Source of the DNA: Actinomycetota bacterium
Lineage (GTDB): Bacteria; Actinomycetota; Geothermincolia; Fen-727; Anoxymicrobiaceae
Direction of reading: 5' to 3'
DNA length: 61,982 nt
Assembly (NCBI GenBank): GCA_018831265.1
Contig: JAHJCO010000058.1
Span: 1 to 61,982, forward strand
The notes beneath the pieces were generated by a model. It did no database searches, was not told the origin of the DNA, and saw only the letters and a list, made by a program, of their open reading frames with translations. The position numbers and the translations under genes are program-made. Shown here piece by piece: positions 1 through 10,346 of the stretch. Position 1 is the first letter of the stretch. Each line of letters starts with the position of its first letter.

Positions 1-3000
1 AACAACGATGTCCCGACCGCGCTGATAACCTCTCCCGAAGCCGCAGGAGGTGCCGCCGAGACCTGCGAGATATCGGGAACAGCCTCGGGGCCCAACTTCT
101 CCTCCTACACGCTATCCTTCAAGGAGGGAAGCGACCCGGATTCCGAAGGCGGGTGGAACCCGATCCTCGAAGGGGCGACAACCCCGGTCAGCGATGGCGT
201 CCTGGCCACCTGGGACACATCCTCACTGGAGGAGGGGCCATGTCTCCTGAGGCTACGAGTTGAGGGAATCCCCGGGATGGAGATCGTCCGGACCATTCAA
301 GTGTTCATAGACCACACGGCACCCTCGGCCTCGATAAGCGCTCCACAGGATGGAAGCACGGCTACCGGACTCATACGGGTTATGGGTACCGCCTCGGATG
401 AGCACCTCGACTCCTACGTCCTCCAGTACGCATCCGAGGCGAGCTCCGAGGAATGGCAGCAGGCCTGCTCGCCTGCTTCAGATCAAGTCACCGACGGTTT
501 CCTGGGCTACTGGAACACCGAAGTCCTCTCCGAAGGGGATTACCTGCTCAGGCTGACCGTAAGGGACACCGCGGACCACGAGACCTCGGCCACCCTCACC
601 CTTAGCGTAGAGAACCCCGCCTACGAGATCACAAGCGCGCAAGTTGAGCCTCAAGGCACCTGCCTCGCGGTTAGTGAGCAGAAGCAGTTCCTGATGGTGG
701 GGACCGACACTGAAGGCAACCTTCACCAGCTTGCCGCCTCCTGGGCCCACGCGGAAGGCCTGGGCACCATCGATTCTTCGGGCCTCTTCACCGCAACCAC
801 GCTGGGCCACGGCTTCGTATCTGCCTCTTCCGGTTCCTTCAGCGCGGACGTGCCGGTGGCTGTGGCCACCAAGCTCAGCGACACCGTATTGAGCCAGGAC
901 ATCACCCTCGGACCCGAATGCAACCCATACGTCCTGGGGAGCTGGATCGTGGTCCCCCCGGGGGTCACCCTGACCCTCGAGCCCGGGACCGTCATCAAGG
1001 TCAAGGAGGGAGGCTTCTACGTCGAAGGGACGCTGGAAGCGGGGACCGCCGGGGGAGACAAACCGCTGTTCACCTCCTTTTCCGACGATTCGGCGCTCGG
1101 CGACACCAACGCTGACAGAGAGAGCCAGGGGTCTCCCGGGGACTGGAGCGCCATCTACCTGGCGGCGGGTTCCCCGTCCAGCCTCCAGGACCTTAAGATC
1201 GAGTATGCGGGAGAGCAGACCGCCCAAGAGATAGTCGGGGGCAGGTACGTGGCCTCCAGCGCCGCGGTGGTGAGCGATCAGGCATACGTGAACGTGAGAA
1301 GTTGCGAGATAGCCTCCAGCAGCACCGCCGGGCTCTCCAGCCGGTTCGCCGAATCGGTCACCTGCCAGGCCAACACCTTCTCCCAAGTGAGCCATGGGTA
1401 CGGCCTGGAGCTGCTCGGTGCCCGGGGCATCAACATGGACGCAAACACGTTCACCGACTGCCTGTTGGGGGCACTGGTATCCTGCCTGGACGCCCCCGGG
1501 GGAATCAGCATCACCGGCAACATCTTCACCGACTGCCACTACGGCGAAGGGACGATGGTGGTCCAGGCGACCGAATCGGCGACAACGGTTTCCGGCAACA
1601 CCTTCTACCGGACAACCCCGCAGGGAATGAGCTGGGGCTGGGGCCTGATCGTAGGGGGCACAAACGACACCCGGGTCACAGGCAACCACGTGACCAACTA
1701 CGGCAGTGGCATCATGGTGGGCTCGTCCAAGAAAGCATACGTAAATGACAACTCCGTCGAGGTCTCCCCGGACGTTCTCGGTGCCAGGGGAATATCCATC
1801 GCCATGCACGTGGGAGAGGCCGCGGATCCGGGCGCTTCCGAGATGGAGTGCAGCGGTAACAGGCTGAACGGCGACTTCGAGCCCGCCATCGAGCTGCGAG
1901 GAAGCGGGAACAACAGCGACGCCGTCGAGAACACCATATGCGACAACATCATCCAGGGGTCGAGTCGGGGAGATACCGGCATCGAGGTAATATGCGAGGA
2001 GGCGGGCGGCACGCCGGCCCCGGTGACCGTCACCCGTAACAACATCTCCACCTACTCGGAAGGCATAAGGGCGGGGGACTTCGCCGAAATCGAGGTGACA
2101 GAGAACACGATAAACGGCGCTGGGGCCGGATACCCGGATACCGGGATAATCATCTCCAACCCCTCGGGCGGCTCATCAAACGCCAGCGTGAGGGCCAACC
2201 AGATAGATATCACCGGGGGAGTCTGGATAAGTACGGGGATCGAGTTCTCACAAGGTGCGAGTGGGGAGATTGTCGCCAACGAAGTAATCGGAGGCGACTG
2301 GTCCATAGCAGTTAAGTCCAACAGCAGCGCGAGCGTGGCCAACAACGCTCTCACCTCCTATAGCACAACGGGCATCGAGTTCAACCAGTCCTCGGGCACC
2401 ATCAGTGGTCACGCCCTCAACGGCGGACAGCAGGGCGTTCTCCTCCAGCAGAGTCCGGACATAACCCTGGAGGGAAACACCATCTCCGACTGCCGGCTCT
2501 ACGGGATAATTGCCCATGACGCAGGCGTGGTGATGAAGTCGAACGATCTCTCGGACTCCTACTGGGGGCTCACCTGCACGAACTCGCGCCTGGCGGCCTC
2601 CGAGAACACTTTCTCAGGGTGTGCCAGAGCGGGGATAGTCGGAAGCGGTCCCACCGTCTCGGTCCAGCAATGCACGTTCACCAACGTCGGTGACGCCATT
2701 TCGTGGTCCGGATACGACGCGAACGTCATGGGCAACACCATCACAGGGTGCAGCGGGTCGGGGATCGCCCTGTCAGGTCCCGAATACAGCATGGACGTGA
2801 CCGTCAACGGCAACAAGATAGCCGGCGGGAGCAACGGCCTGGTTCTGGGCAACTTCCATGGAACCGCCGTCGGCAACACCATAAAGGACTGCTATTACGG
2901 GGTCTTCGCCTACTTCCCACACGACTACCCGCAGATCAGGGGAGGAAACAGAATCCAGGACAACGGCATCGGAGTCTACAACGAGGGCCCCGAGTACGTT

Positions 3001-6000
3001 GACGCCTCCAACAACTGGTGGGGTAACACCTCGGGGCCGGCCCCCTACGGGGACTGCAACGGGGTGAGCTACTACGTGGACGTCCAGCCCTGGGTGGGCC
3101 AGAGCAAGTTCTACGGCCGGGTGAACGGGCACGACCCCCACTGCCCCTCCGTGGCCGAGCCGGTGAACGCGGTAACCGGCAACTTCACCTCCAGCCTTAC
3201 GGATCTGGACTTCTCCGCCACGGGCCCCCACATCGAGATCACCCGTACCTACAACTCCATAACCGCCTCCGAGCCAGACGGGCCTATGGGTCGCGGGTGG
3301 GACTGCCTGATAACACAACGGGTGGAACCCTACATGCCGAAGTACGTCGAAGACGAGATGCTGCTGGTCAACTCCGAGGGTGACAGGAGATGCTACTACC
3401 GGCAGGCGGACGATACTATTCCTGAGGACGGCATAACCTACCTTCCCGAGGATGAGGACCACACGGTGCTTGTGAAGAATCCGGACGGCTCGTGGCGGCT
3501 TAACCGGAAGGACGGCAGCTTCGACACATTTGATACCGAAGGACGCATAATAGCAGTGACCGACACCTGCGGCAACTCCCTTGCCATCGCCAGGGACCCT
3601 GAGGGTCGCGCGGTCTCCATTACGGATGCCTGCGACCAGACCGCGACCCTCACCTACAACACGGAGGACAGGCTTTCCAGGGTTACGGACCCCGCCGGCA
3701 GGCACGTCTCCTATTCCTATGACGAGAACGGCAACATGGTCGAGGTGACCGACCTTGCGGGCGGAAAAGCCCGGTTCACGTATAACGGCAACCATCACCT
3801 CTTGACAGTTACAGATCCCAAGGGCGCAACCTTCGTAAAGAACCAATTCGACTACATGGGACGCGTGCTGATCCAGCGCGACGCCGAAGACAATATCTCG
3901 GAGTTCTCGTACGACCCCACCGCACACCGTTCCACCTATACGGACGCACTGTGCCGTACCACACGCTTCAGCAACGATTCGAGGCTGTACAACACAGGGT
4001 CAACGGATGCACTCGGCCAAGTCTCGTCGGTTACCTACGACGACGATGGTTACTTAACCTCAAGCATGGACCGCAACGGGAATACCACTCACTACACCTA
4101 CGACGACTCCGGGAACATGGTCAGCGAGACCGACCCCGCCGGCAAGACCACCATCCACACCTATGACACGAGGGGAAACCGCCTCACAACAAGCGACCCG
4201 CTGGGGGCGACTACTACCTGGACATTCGACGCGGCCAACAACGTGCTATCCGAGCGCGATCCGCTGGGTAATACCACCACCTACACCTATGACTCGGTGG
4301 GTCGGCTGCTTACGACCACCGACCCGCTGGGGAATACCACCAGCAACACTTACGACGGAAAAGGCAACCTCACGAGAGTCGAGAACCCGGACGGAGGAAT
4401 CACCGTAAATACTTACGACGCGGCCAACCGCAAGCTGACCACAACCGACCCTATGGGCGCGACCACCTCGTTCACCTACGATGAGATGGGGCACCTGCTC
4501 ACCATGACCGACGCGTGCGGAGGGGTCTACTCCTATGCTTATGATTCTGATGGGAACCAAGTCTTCGAGACGGATCCTCACGGGAAGGTCTGGAGGACCG
4601 AGTACGATCCCATGGGCAGGGTATCAAAGCAGATTGACCCCCTGGGGGCCGAAACCACGTTCGCCTACGACGCGAACGGCAACAAGACATCCGAAACCGA
4701 CCCGCTAGGTCATGCAACACTCCACGCGTACGACGAACTGGGCAGGGAGGTGGCCACTACCGACCCCAGGGGACATACCTCCTCCAGGACCTACGACCCC
4801 GAGGGCAACGTGCTCACCGAGACCGACCGGGAAGGCAAGGCCACCACCAGCACCTACGACGTCTGCGGACGCCTCGAGACCCGATCAGATCCCTTGGGTA
4901 ACCAGACCGGATACGAGTACGACGACTGCGGACACGAGGTCAAGGTCACAGATCCCCTGGGCAGCTACAGCATGAGTTCATACGACGCCGCCGGGAGGTT
5001 GACCTCCAGCACGGACGCTGCGGGAGCCGTGACGAGGTACTCCTACGACGCGGGCGGCAACCGGGTCTCGGTGATCGACCCAGAGGGCCACGTCTCTACT
5101 TCCGCATACGATTCCATGGACCGCCTGGTATCATCGATGGACCCCGAGGGCAGGACCACGACCTTTGCCTACGACCTGAACGGCCAGAAGACCGCTACGG
5201 CGGATGGTACGGGTGCCACTACCACTCTTTCGTATGACTCCAGGGGACTGCTCGTCGCTGCCACCGACCCTCTCGGTAATGTCGTGTCCTACACCTACGA
5301 CGAGTGCGGAAGAAGGCTAAGCATGACAGACCCCGGGGAAGGGGTGACCTCTTACACCTACGACGAGTGCGGTAAGCTGTTGTCAGAGACAAACCCCCTG
5401 GGGCCGATGACGAGCTACACCTACGACGATGCGGGAAGGCTCTTGAGCAAGACAGACGGCATGGGCACCACCACCTACACATGTGACGAGAACGGAAGCC
5501 CCACGCGGGTGGACTATCCTGATGGCCTTCTCGAGCAGGCTGCCTATGACGCCGAGGACCGACCCACCCAGCGCTCCAACCAATACGGCCCGACCACGTT
5601 CACATACGACGACGCGGGCAGGCTCACCTCGGTTGCGAACTTCCTGGGAACCACCTCCGCCAGCTACGACGAGGTGGGACGCATTACCGGCAAGAGGGTG
5701 ACCGGCCAGAACATCGACGAGACCTTCTCCTACTCATACGACGCGGCCGGAAGGATGACCGAAAGCACCCACGGGACATCGACCGCCACCTACACCTACT
5801 CACCGGCAGGAAGTCTTTCCACAATCAACTACCCCAACGGCGTCTCCTCGACCTACGCCTACGACGAAAGCGGGATGACGAGCGGACTCAGTATAAGCAG
5901 AGGCGCAGATCCCTTGAAGACCTACGAGGTCAGCCGGGACGCGCGCGCTGATATCACCACCATCACCGAGGACGGCACCTGTCTGACCACCTACGGCTAC

Positions 6001-7419
6001 GACGCCGCCTCCCGCCTGACTTCCGAGTCCAGCCCCTGGAGCGGACCCATCACCTACGCCTACGACGATAGCGGCAACCGCCTGGCCCGGGACAGGGCAG
6101 GCGAGGTCACCACATACACCTACGGGCCGGGTGACCAGTTGCTCTCAGACTCGCGGGGCAACTCCTACACCTACAATTTGCGGGGAGACCTGGTTAGAGT
6201 AGAGAGGGACACCTATTCCAAGGACCTGACCTGGGACGGCAAGGGGAGGCTTACCGGGGTGAGCGACACCGAGGGCCTGAACGCCATGTTCGTATACGAC
6301 TCTCTGGACAGGACGCTCGCCTCCTCGGAGAACGGACAGCTCAACATCCACCTCCACGACATGGTCTCCGACGTGGAGGTGGCTACCCTGGATGGAAACC
6401 TGAGCCCCACGGCTCTGTTCCAGGGCGGAGCCGGGGGGTTGGTATCGGCAACCACGTCGGAGGGCACCAGCTACTTCTCGGGCAACCCCCACTCCGACGT
6501 TGCCCTCGTCACCGACCCAGACGGGAGCGTAACCTCAGACCTCCACTACGACGCCTGGGGAAATGTGGCCGAACCCACCGAAGAACCCTTCGGCTACGTT
6601 GGCGAGCACCAGAGGCGAAGCTACCATTCTCTCGGGCTAATCAAGATGGGGGCCCGCTTCTACGACCCGGATACCGGCAGGTTTATCTCCAGGGACCCGC
6701 TGACCGGCGACGACGAGTTACCGATCACCAAGAACCCCTACATCTACGCCAACGACGACCCGGTGAACACGAAGGACCTGTCTGGTAAGAGCGCCATGGG
6801 GGATCATTGCAGAGTCATGGCAGGGCTCGCACTATTGGCTGGGAACGTCAAAGCATACTTGGAGTACATGAGACTGGCGAACTACTTTGATTTGCTTGAG
6901 GCGAGGAAGCAGAAGGCTACTCCATCGCAGCAGGCGCAGATAAATCCCAATGATTGCCAATTGCATCAACAAAGGCCAGGAAGTGATACTGATACGGACA
7001 AGCCAGAGGTTGACTTACAGCTGGATGCGAAAGACCCAGATATGCCTGGTATATCAGCGCATATCTGGGGTAGCACTGCCGATGGGATAGCATATCTCAA
7101 GGCAACACTTACTATCAGACCTATGGCTTTGTATCATATTGACGACCCTACTGAGAACAGTGCGACACTGGAACCCGATCGTCGCGAGAGCGAACAGATT
7201 CCGCTCATATCCTTCTATATGACCGAATTGGCGATGCGGTTCCATGGAGTTGACTTGAAAGTAACAGTCTCACCAGTTGGTCAGAAACTGGGTCCAGCGA
7301 CTTGGCATTACGATTCTGGTGCTCTCTATTACGACAAACATATCCACCCCAGGGCGGCAGTCTTCATGCTGTATGACGGTGCCGAATATAGACTGGTCGA
7401 ATTCAAAGGCAAATCGTAG
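1..7419 (+). CDS. RHS/YD-repeat surface protein with NosD-like beta-helix and variable C-terminus (5' partial)
   Basis: The frame is open from base 1, so the true start lies outside the window; an ATG at 277 is internal. The visible part is about 2470 residues. In order: Ig/bacterial-surface-type domains (about 1-330); a right-handed beta-helix rich in short 'GN.(I/F)...' turns, ending in NNWWGNTSGPAP near 3010; a DUF6531-like entry with DPVNAVTGNF-type sequence near 3160; about 40 YD repeats of the YTYDxxGRLxxxTDPLG type (3550-6200); and the RHS core GARFYDPDTGRFISRDP (6643-6700), closing with a DLSG junction near 6775. The last 210 residues are unrelated to the repeats and AT-richer, as expected of a swapped effector tip. 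RHS proteins form a shell that encloses and releases a C-terminal toxin. I do not recognise this tip, so the toxin role is inference. Confidence 0.93.
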   Translation, partial: NNDVPTALITSPEAAGGAAETCEISGTASGPNFSSYTLSFKEGSDPDSEGGWNPILEGATTPVSDGVLATWDTSSLEEGPCLLRLRVEGIPGMEIVRTIQVFIDHTAPSASISAPQDGSTATGLIRVMGTASDEHLDSYVLQYASEASSEEWQQACSPASDQVTDGFLGYWNTEVLSEGDYLLRLTVRDTADHETSATLTLSVENPAYEITSAQVEPQGTCLAVSEQKQFLMVGTDTEGNLHQLAASWAHAEGLGTIDSSGLFTATTLGHGFVSASSGSFSADVPVAVATKLSDTVLSQDITLGPECNPYVLGSWIVVPPGVTLTLEPGTVIKVKEGGFYVEGTLEAGTAGGDKPLFTSFSDDSALGDTNADRESQGSPGDWSAIYLAAGSPSSLQDLKIEYAGEQTAQEIVGGRYVASSAAVVSDQAYVNVRSCEIASSSTAGLSSRFAESVTCQANTFSQVSHGYGLELLGARGINMDANTFTDCLLGALVSCLDAPGGISITGNIFTDCHYGEGTMVVQATESATTVSGNTFYRTTPQGMSWGWGLIVGGTNDTRVTGNHVTNYGSGIMVGSSKKAYVNDNSVEVSPDVLGARGISIAMHVGEAADPGASEMECSGNRLNGDFEPAIELRGSGNNSDAVENTICDNIIQGSSRGDTGIEVICEEAGGTPAPVTVTRNNISTYSEGIRAGDFAEIEVTENTINGAGAGYPDTGIIISNPSGGSSNASVRANQIDITGGVWISTGIEFSQGASGEIVANEVIGGDWSIAVKSNSSASVANNALTSYSTTGIEFNQSSGTISGHALNGGQQGVLLQQSPDITLEGNTISDCRLYGIIAHDAGVVMKSNDLSDSYWGLTCTNSRLAASENTFSGCARAGIVGSGPTVSVQQCTFTNVGDAISWSGYDANVMGNTITGCSGSGIALSGPEYSMDVTVNGNKIAGGSNGLVLGNFHGTAVGNTIKDCYYGVFAYFPHDYPQIRGGNRIQDNGIGVYNEGPEYVDASNNWWGNTSGPAPYGDCNGVSYYVDVQPWVGQSKFYGRVNGHDPHCPSVAEPVNAVTGNFTSSLTDLDFSATGPHIEITRTYNSITASEPDGPMGRGWDCLITQRVEPYMPKYVEDEMLLVNSEGDRRCYYRQADDTIPEDGITYLPEDEDHTVLVKNPDGSWRLNRKDGSFDTFDTEGRIIAVTDTCGNSLAIARDPEGRAVSITDACDQTATLTYNTEDRLSRVTDPAGRHVSYSYDENGNMVEVTDLAGGKARFTYNGNHHLLTVTDPKGATFVKNQFDYMGRVLIQRDAEDNISEFSYDPTAHRSTYTDALCRTTRFSNDSRLYNTGSTDALGQVSSVTYDDDGYLTSSMDRNGNTTHYTYDDSGNMVSETDPAGKTTIHTYDTRGNRLTTSDPLGATTTWTFDAANNVLSERDPLGNTTTYTYDSVGRLLTTTDPLGNTTSNTYDGKGNLTRVENPDGGITVNTYDAANRKLTTTDPMGATTSFTYDEMGHLLTMTDACGGVYSYAYDSDGNQVFETDPHGKVWRTEYDPMGRVSKQIDPLGAETTFAYDANGNKTSETDPLGHATLHAYDELGREVATTDPRGHTSSRTYDPEGNVLTETDREGKATTSTYDVCGRLETRSDPLGNQTGYEYDDCGHEVKVTDPLGSYSMSSYDAAGRLTSSTDAAGAVTRYSYDAGGNRVSVIDPEGHVSTSAYDSMDRLVSSMDPEGRTTTFAYDLNGQKTATADGTGATTTLSYDSRGLLVAATDPLGNVVSYTYDECGRRLSMTDPGEGVTSYTYDECGKLLSETNPLGPMTSYTYDDAGRLLSKTDGMGTTTYTCDENGSPTRVDYPDGLLEQAAYDAEDRPTQRSNQYGPTTFTYDDAGRLTSVANFLGTTSASYDEVGRITGKRVTGQNIDETFSYSYDAAGRMTESTHGTSTATYTYSPAGSLSTINYPNGVSSTYAYDESGMTSGLSISRGADPLKTYEVSRDARADITTITEDGTCLTTYGYDAASRLTSESSPWSGPITYAYDDSGNRLARDRAGEVTTYTYGPGDQLLSDSRGNSYTYNLRGDLVRVERDTYSKDLTWDGKGRLTGVSDTEGLNAMFVYDSLDRTLASSENGQLNIHLHDMVSDVEVATLDGNLSPTALFQGGAGGLVSATTSEGTSYFSGNPHSDVALVTDPDGSVTSDLHYDAWGNVAEPTEEPFGYVGEHQRRSYHSLGLIKMGARFYDPDTGRFISRDPLTGDDELPITKNPYIYANDDPVNTKDLSGKSAMGDHCRVMAGLALLAGNVKAYLEYMRLANYFDLLEARKQKATPSQQAQINPNDCQLHQQRPGSDTDTDKPEVDLQLDAKDPDMPGISAHIWGSTADGIAYLKATLTIRPMALYHIDDPTENSATLEPDRRESEQIPLISFYMTELAMRFHGVDLKVTVSPVGQKLGPATWHYDSGALYYDKHIHPRAAVFMLYDGAEYRLVEFKGKS

Positions 7420-7420
7420 C

Positions 7421-7999
7421 ATGGATTCTGAAGGAAGAACGATTCAGCGTAGCGGCGTTCTTGTGGCAATCGTTCTGCTACTTAGTTTGAGCGGATGTAC
7501 AGGAAACGGACTCGATTTAGGACAGCAGATCGATAGACTCGAAGCAGCCTGTGCAGCCATACGTGGTGCCGAGGCCTATATCGTTGAAATGAATGATGCA
7601 TTTGCGGCGGGCATTGTCAGCGAGGACCAACTCATGGATGCGATGAATCGAACGAGTGGGATGTTGGTGAAGCTCTTTGAAACACTCGGATTATCTCAGG
7701 CGGACCCGATTGAGCACTTTGACAAGCGGATCACGAATGAAGGTGTTCTTGCAGCGCTGGAAGACATACGAGATGCGAGCTTGATTTGTACCGAGCTTGC
7801 CTCATTTATTCGATACGGTCGACAGATACCGTCTGAAGGTATTGAGGCGGTAACCGCTCCTGACGGCTCCAAGCAATGGTTCATGGATGATGTGGGATTA
7901 TCTAAGAATCAAGTCATTGAGCATCTTCAGTCGAGAATCAATCAAGAATTGGGGCAAGCACAAGAGACAATTAAATTGGTCCTTTCTGGACGGTACTAA
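7421..7999 (+). CDS. Lipoprotein directly downstream of the RHS tip (candidate immunity or partner protein)
   Basis: 192 residues. The ATG lies one base after the RHS stop, so the genes are translationally close and probably co-transcribed. The N-terminus has a hydrophobic segment (VLVAIVLLLSL) followed by a lipobox LSGC, indicating an outer-face lipoprotein. The rest is helical and soluble (two segments around DAMNRTSGML and DIRDASLICTEL) with no family I recognise. Codon use and GC are lower than in the flanking chromosome, matching the RHS tip. Genes at this position after polymorphic RHS toxins often encode the cognate immunity protein; that role is inferred from position only. An in-frame upstream ATG at 7277 overlaps the RHS gene by 140 bases and is unlikely to be used. 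Confidence 0.8.
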   Translation: MDSEGRTIQRSGVLVAIVLLLSLSGCTGNGLDLGQQIDRLEAACAAIRGAEAYIVEMNDAFAAGIVSEDQLMDAMNRTSGMLVKLFETLGLSQADPIEHFDKRITNEGVLAALEDIRDASLICTELASFIRYGRQIPSEGIEAVTAPDGSKQWFMDDVGLSKNQVIEHLQSRINQELGQAQETIKLVLSGRY

Positions 8000-8043
8000 C
8001 GACTGCCTGCCTGCTGCCTGTTGATCTAAATTCAACAACATCG

Positions 8044-8633
8044 TTGTGTATTCCTCGACGCTTTATTCAGTCGCTGGGAAAAGCAACCTTTTGGCTTGCC
8101 TCTGGTTGCTTAGTAGCATTCTCTGCATCATGCAGTCCAACCCCGTCAACCGGGCGAATAGTGAAGTTTGACGTACTCGGGTTTAAGGTGGAGTTACCTG
8201 ATGGTTGGAAATATGAAGAAGGGGCTTATAGTTCGGATGGCATCTACGAGCCTTCAGTTGAGAATGTTCAACTTTGGGATAGTATGCCTTATGAAGCGAA
8301 TTCCCAGAATATTCCACGTGTCTACATCGTGAGATATGAAAAGCACCAGGGTCTGATATCGACATCTCGAGTTTCGATGATGCCAGCGCTTGCTATGAAA
8401 AACTGTATTCTCAAATCCTGGCACGAAATGGTGATGATGTCATATCAAGAAATCCTGATGTGGCCCTTGCGGGACATCGCGCCATGCACGTGGAAAGAGA
8501 ACGCGGAGCTGTGATTGTCAATGAGTATTATGTCTTCGAGAGGCCGTACCTTTATGCACTAATATTTCCAAATCAAGCTGGCGAGTACCAGCGCTACAGT
8601 AGGATCGTCCTGGAATCATTCACCTTCCTGTAA
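8044..8633 (+). pseudogene. Frameshifted small lipoprotein (PsbP-like fold?)
   Basis: Frame 1 from a TTG at 8044 gives a signal peptide with lipobox SASC and then FKVELPDGWKYEEGAY. After about 8350 this reading becomes nonsense and stops at 8514. Shifting one base at the GGG near 8349-8351 restores a sensible C-terminus (GSDIDISSFDDASACYEKLY... to YSRIVLESFTFL, stop TAA 8631-8633). The joined product, about 195 residues, reads like a single-domain 'VxVPxGWxxx...ExFxF' lipoprotein. One missing G would explain it: either a real inactivating mutation or an assembly error. GC is low, as in the preceding gene, suggesting the three genes came together. Function unknown. Confidence 0.65.
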
Positions 8634-8803
8634 TGCTTTCTGGCTGAGCGCTTTAGAATCAATCTGCTCTACCGCCGCGTCCCGGCGCAGCATGCCATCC
8701 TGAACTGCTTCGGGTGTCAGCAATACAGGTCAAATAACATAGTTCTTGTTGATTACGGGGTAGCGCGGCGCTCAGGTTGCTTTACAATAGAAATGGTAGG
8801 AGA

Positions 8804-8817
8804 CGGACTGAAGTCCG
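8804..8817. repeat. Perfect palindrome CGGACTGAAGTCCG (single copy)
   Basis: A 14-bp perfect palindrome about 34 bases before the kinase start. The same core occurs as inverted pairs at 35910/36033 and 57316/57428. Here it is solitary, in a 217-bp gap (8634-8850) with no gene. A TACAAT at 8783-8788 could be a -10 for the kinase, without a clear -35. Confidence 0.75.
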
Positions 8818-8850
8818 CGCTCGCCGGTCTCAGGGAGTTGGATCTAGAGG

Positions 8851-10326
8851 GTGAAGGAATACCGCATAGCATACCTCGGTAACGACAGCGAGGTGCGACT
8901 GGGCCTGGAGGGGGCGCTGGAGCGCTCCGGGATGAAGTTCGTCCAGGTGCCGGGCGACTACCAGGGGATGGAGAAGGTCGCCGGCTGGAACGCCGACGTG
9001 GTGCTCTGGGACCTGGACAACGGCCAGCCCCCCTACGAGGAGCTGCGAAAGGCCGGCCTGGACAAGCAGCCCGTGGTCGTGGTGGCGGGCCAGGACAACC
9101 TGGAGGGCGCGGTCTCCAGCCTCTCCACGGGCGCGGCGGACTTCATGTTCAAGCCCATCCGCGAGGAGCCGCTCCCGCGCGTGATCGCGGCGCTGAACGC
9201 CGGGGTCAAGCAGCGGCGGCTGGACTACTACGGCAGGGTCATCGAGGACGCCAACTCCCAGCTCAAGAGCATACTCAACAACATGGCCGACCCGGCCTAC
9301 ATAGTGAGCCCGCAGTTCCAGATCCTCTGGATGAACCGGGCCGCCGAGGAGATATTCGGCGAGGGCCAGATGGGAGGGGCCTGCCACCACATCTTCTACG
9401 ACCGCACCGAGCCCTGCGAGGTGTGCCAGAAGACCAAGGGCCCGGCCCGCTGGCGGGCGATGCTCAAGAACGGCAAGAACTACCGCTTCGTCTCGGCCAT
9501 GGTGCGCGACCAGAAGGGCGAGGTGGAGCGCGTGGCGGTGGGCACGGACATCACCCAGGACGAGGAGGTCTCCAAGATACACAAGACCTTCATCGCCAAC
9601 GTAAGCCACGACCTGCGTACCCCGCTGGCGGCGATCGACCAGTACGTCAATATCCTGCTGGAGGGCCTTGCGGGTGAGCTGACCGAGGACCAGCGCAACT
9701 ACGTGGACGTGATCCGGCGCTCGTCCTTCCGCCTGCACAGCCTGGTCGAGAACCTCATCGACGCCAACAAGATACTCTCCGGGGACTTCAAGCTGAAGAT
9801 GGAGGTCGTTAGCATCAAGGACATCCTGGACATCGTGCTGCCCAAGCTCGAGTCCCAGGCGGCCGACAAGGGCCTCACGATACAGGTGCAGGTGCCGGAG
9901 GACCTGCCGCCGGTGTACGCCGACAAGGCGCGGGTGGCGCAGGTGGTCGCCAACGTCGCGGGCAACAGCATCAAGTTCACCGAGCAGGGGATGATGCAGG
10001 TACGCGCCGGGTTCATGCCCCGCGACGAGGGCAGGATAATAGTCAGCGTCGAGGACACCGGCATCGGCATACCACGCGAGGACCTGGGCAAGATATTCGA
10101 GCTGTTCTACCGCGTGGACAAGGACCAGGTGTACGTCGAGGAGGGGGCGGGCCTCGGCCTGTCCATCTCGCGCGAGATAGTCAGGGCGCACGGCGGGACC
10201 CTCTGGGCCGAGAGCATGGAGGGGATGGGCAGCGCCTTCCACTTCTCGATACCGGCGTACAGGGGGGTGGCCACGGGGCAGACCGTCAGCGCGCCCCCGC
10301 AGGGCGGCTACTACAGCCCGTACTGA
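8851..10326 (+). CDS. Sensor histidine kinase with N-terminal receiver-like and Cys-containing PAS domains
   Basis: 491 residues, no membrane segments, so cytoplasmic. A receiver-like domain covers about 4-120 (WDLD near D54, K101-P in FKPI); its acidic pocket is degenerate (GNDSEV where DDD is usual), so it may not be phosphorylated. A PAS domain follows at about 135-235 with a Cys pattern C178-HH, then PC189-xx-C192, a layout known in PAS domains that may bind a cofactor or sense redox. HisKA has H253 in NVSHDLRTPL. The ATPase domain has N372, DTGIG (402-406) and GAGLGL (432-437). The start is GTG, with AGGGAG upstream. The next gene encodes a lone receiver with only a 20-base gap, its likely phosphoacceptor. 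The input signal is unknown. Confidence 0.9.
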   Translation: MKEYRIAYLGNDSEVRLGLEGALERSGMKFVQVPGDYQGMEKVAGWNADVVLWDLDNGQPPYEELRKAGLDKQPVVVVAGQDNLEGAVSSLSTGAADFMFKPIREEPLPRVIAALNAGVKQRRLDYYGRVIEDANSQLKSILNNMADPAYIVSPQFQILWMNRAAEEIFGEGQMGGACHHIFYDRTEPCEVCQKTKGPARWRAMLKNGKNYRFVSAMVRDQKGEVERVAVGTDITQDEEVSKIHKTFIANVSHDLRTPLAAIDQYVNILLEGLAGELTEDQRNYVDVIRRSSFRLHSLVENLIDANKILSGDFKLKMEVVSIKDILDIVLPKLESQAADKGLTIQVQVPEDLPPVYADKARVAQVVANVAGNSIKFTEQGMMQVRAGFMPRDEGRIIVSVEDTGIGIPREDLGKIFELFYRVDKDQVYVEEGAGLGLSISREIVRAHGGTLWAESMEGMGSAFHFSIPAYRGVATGQTVSAPPQGGYYSPY

Positions 10327-10346
10327 GGGGAAGGGGAGCTTTTCTC

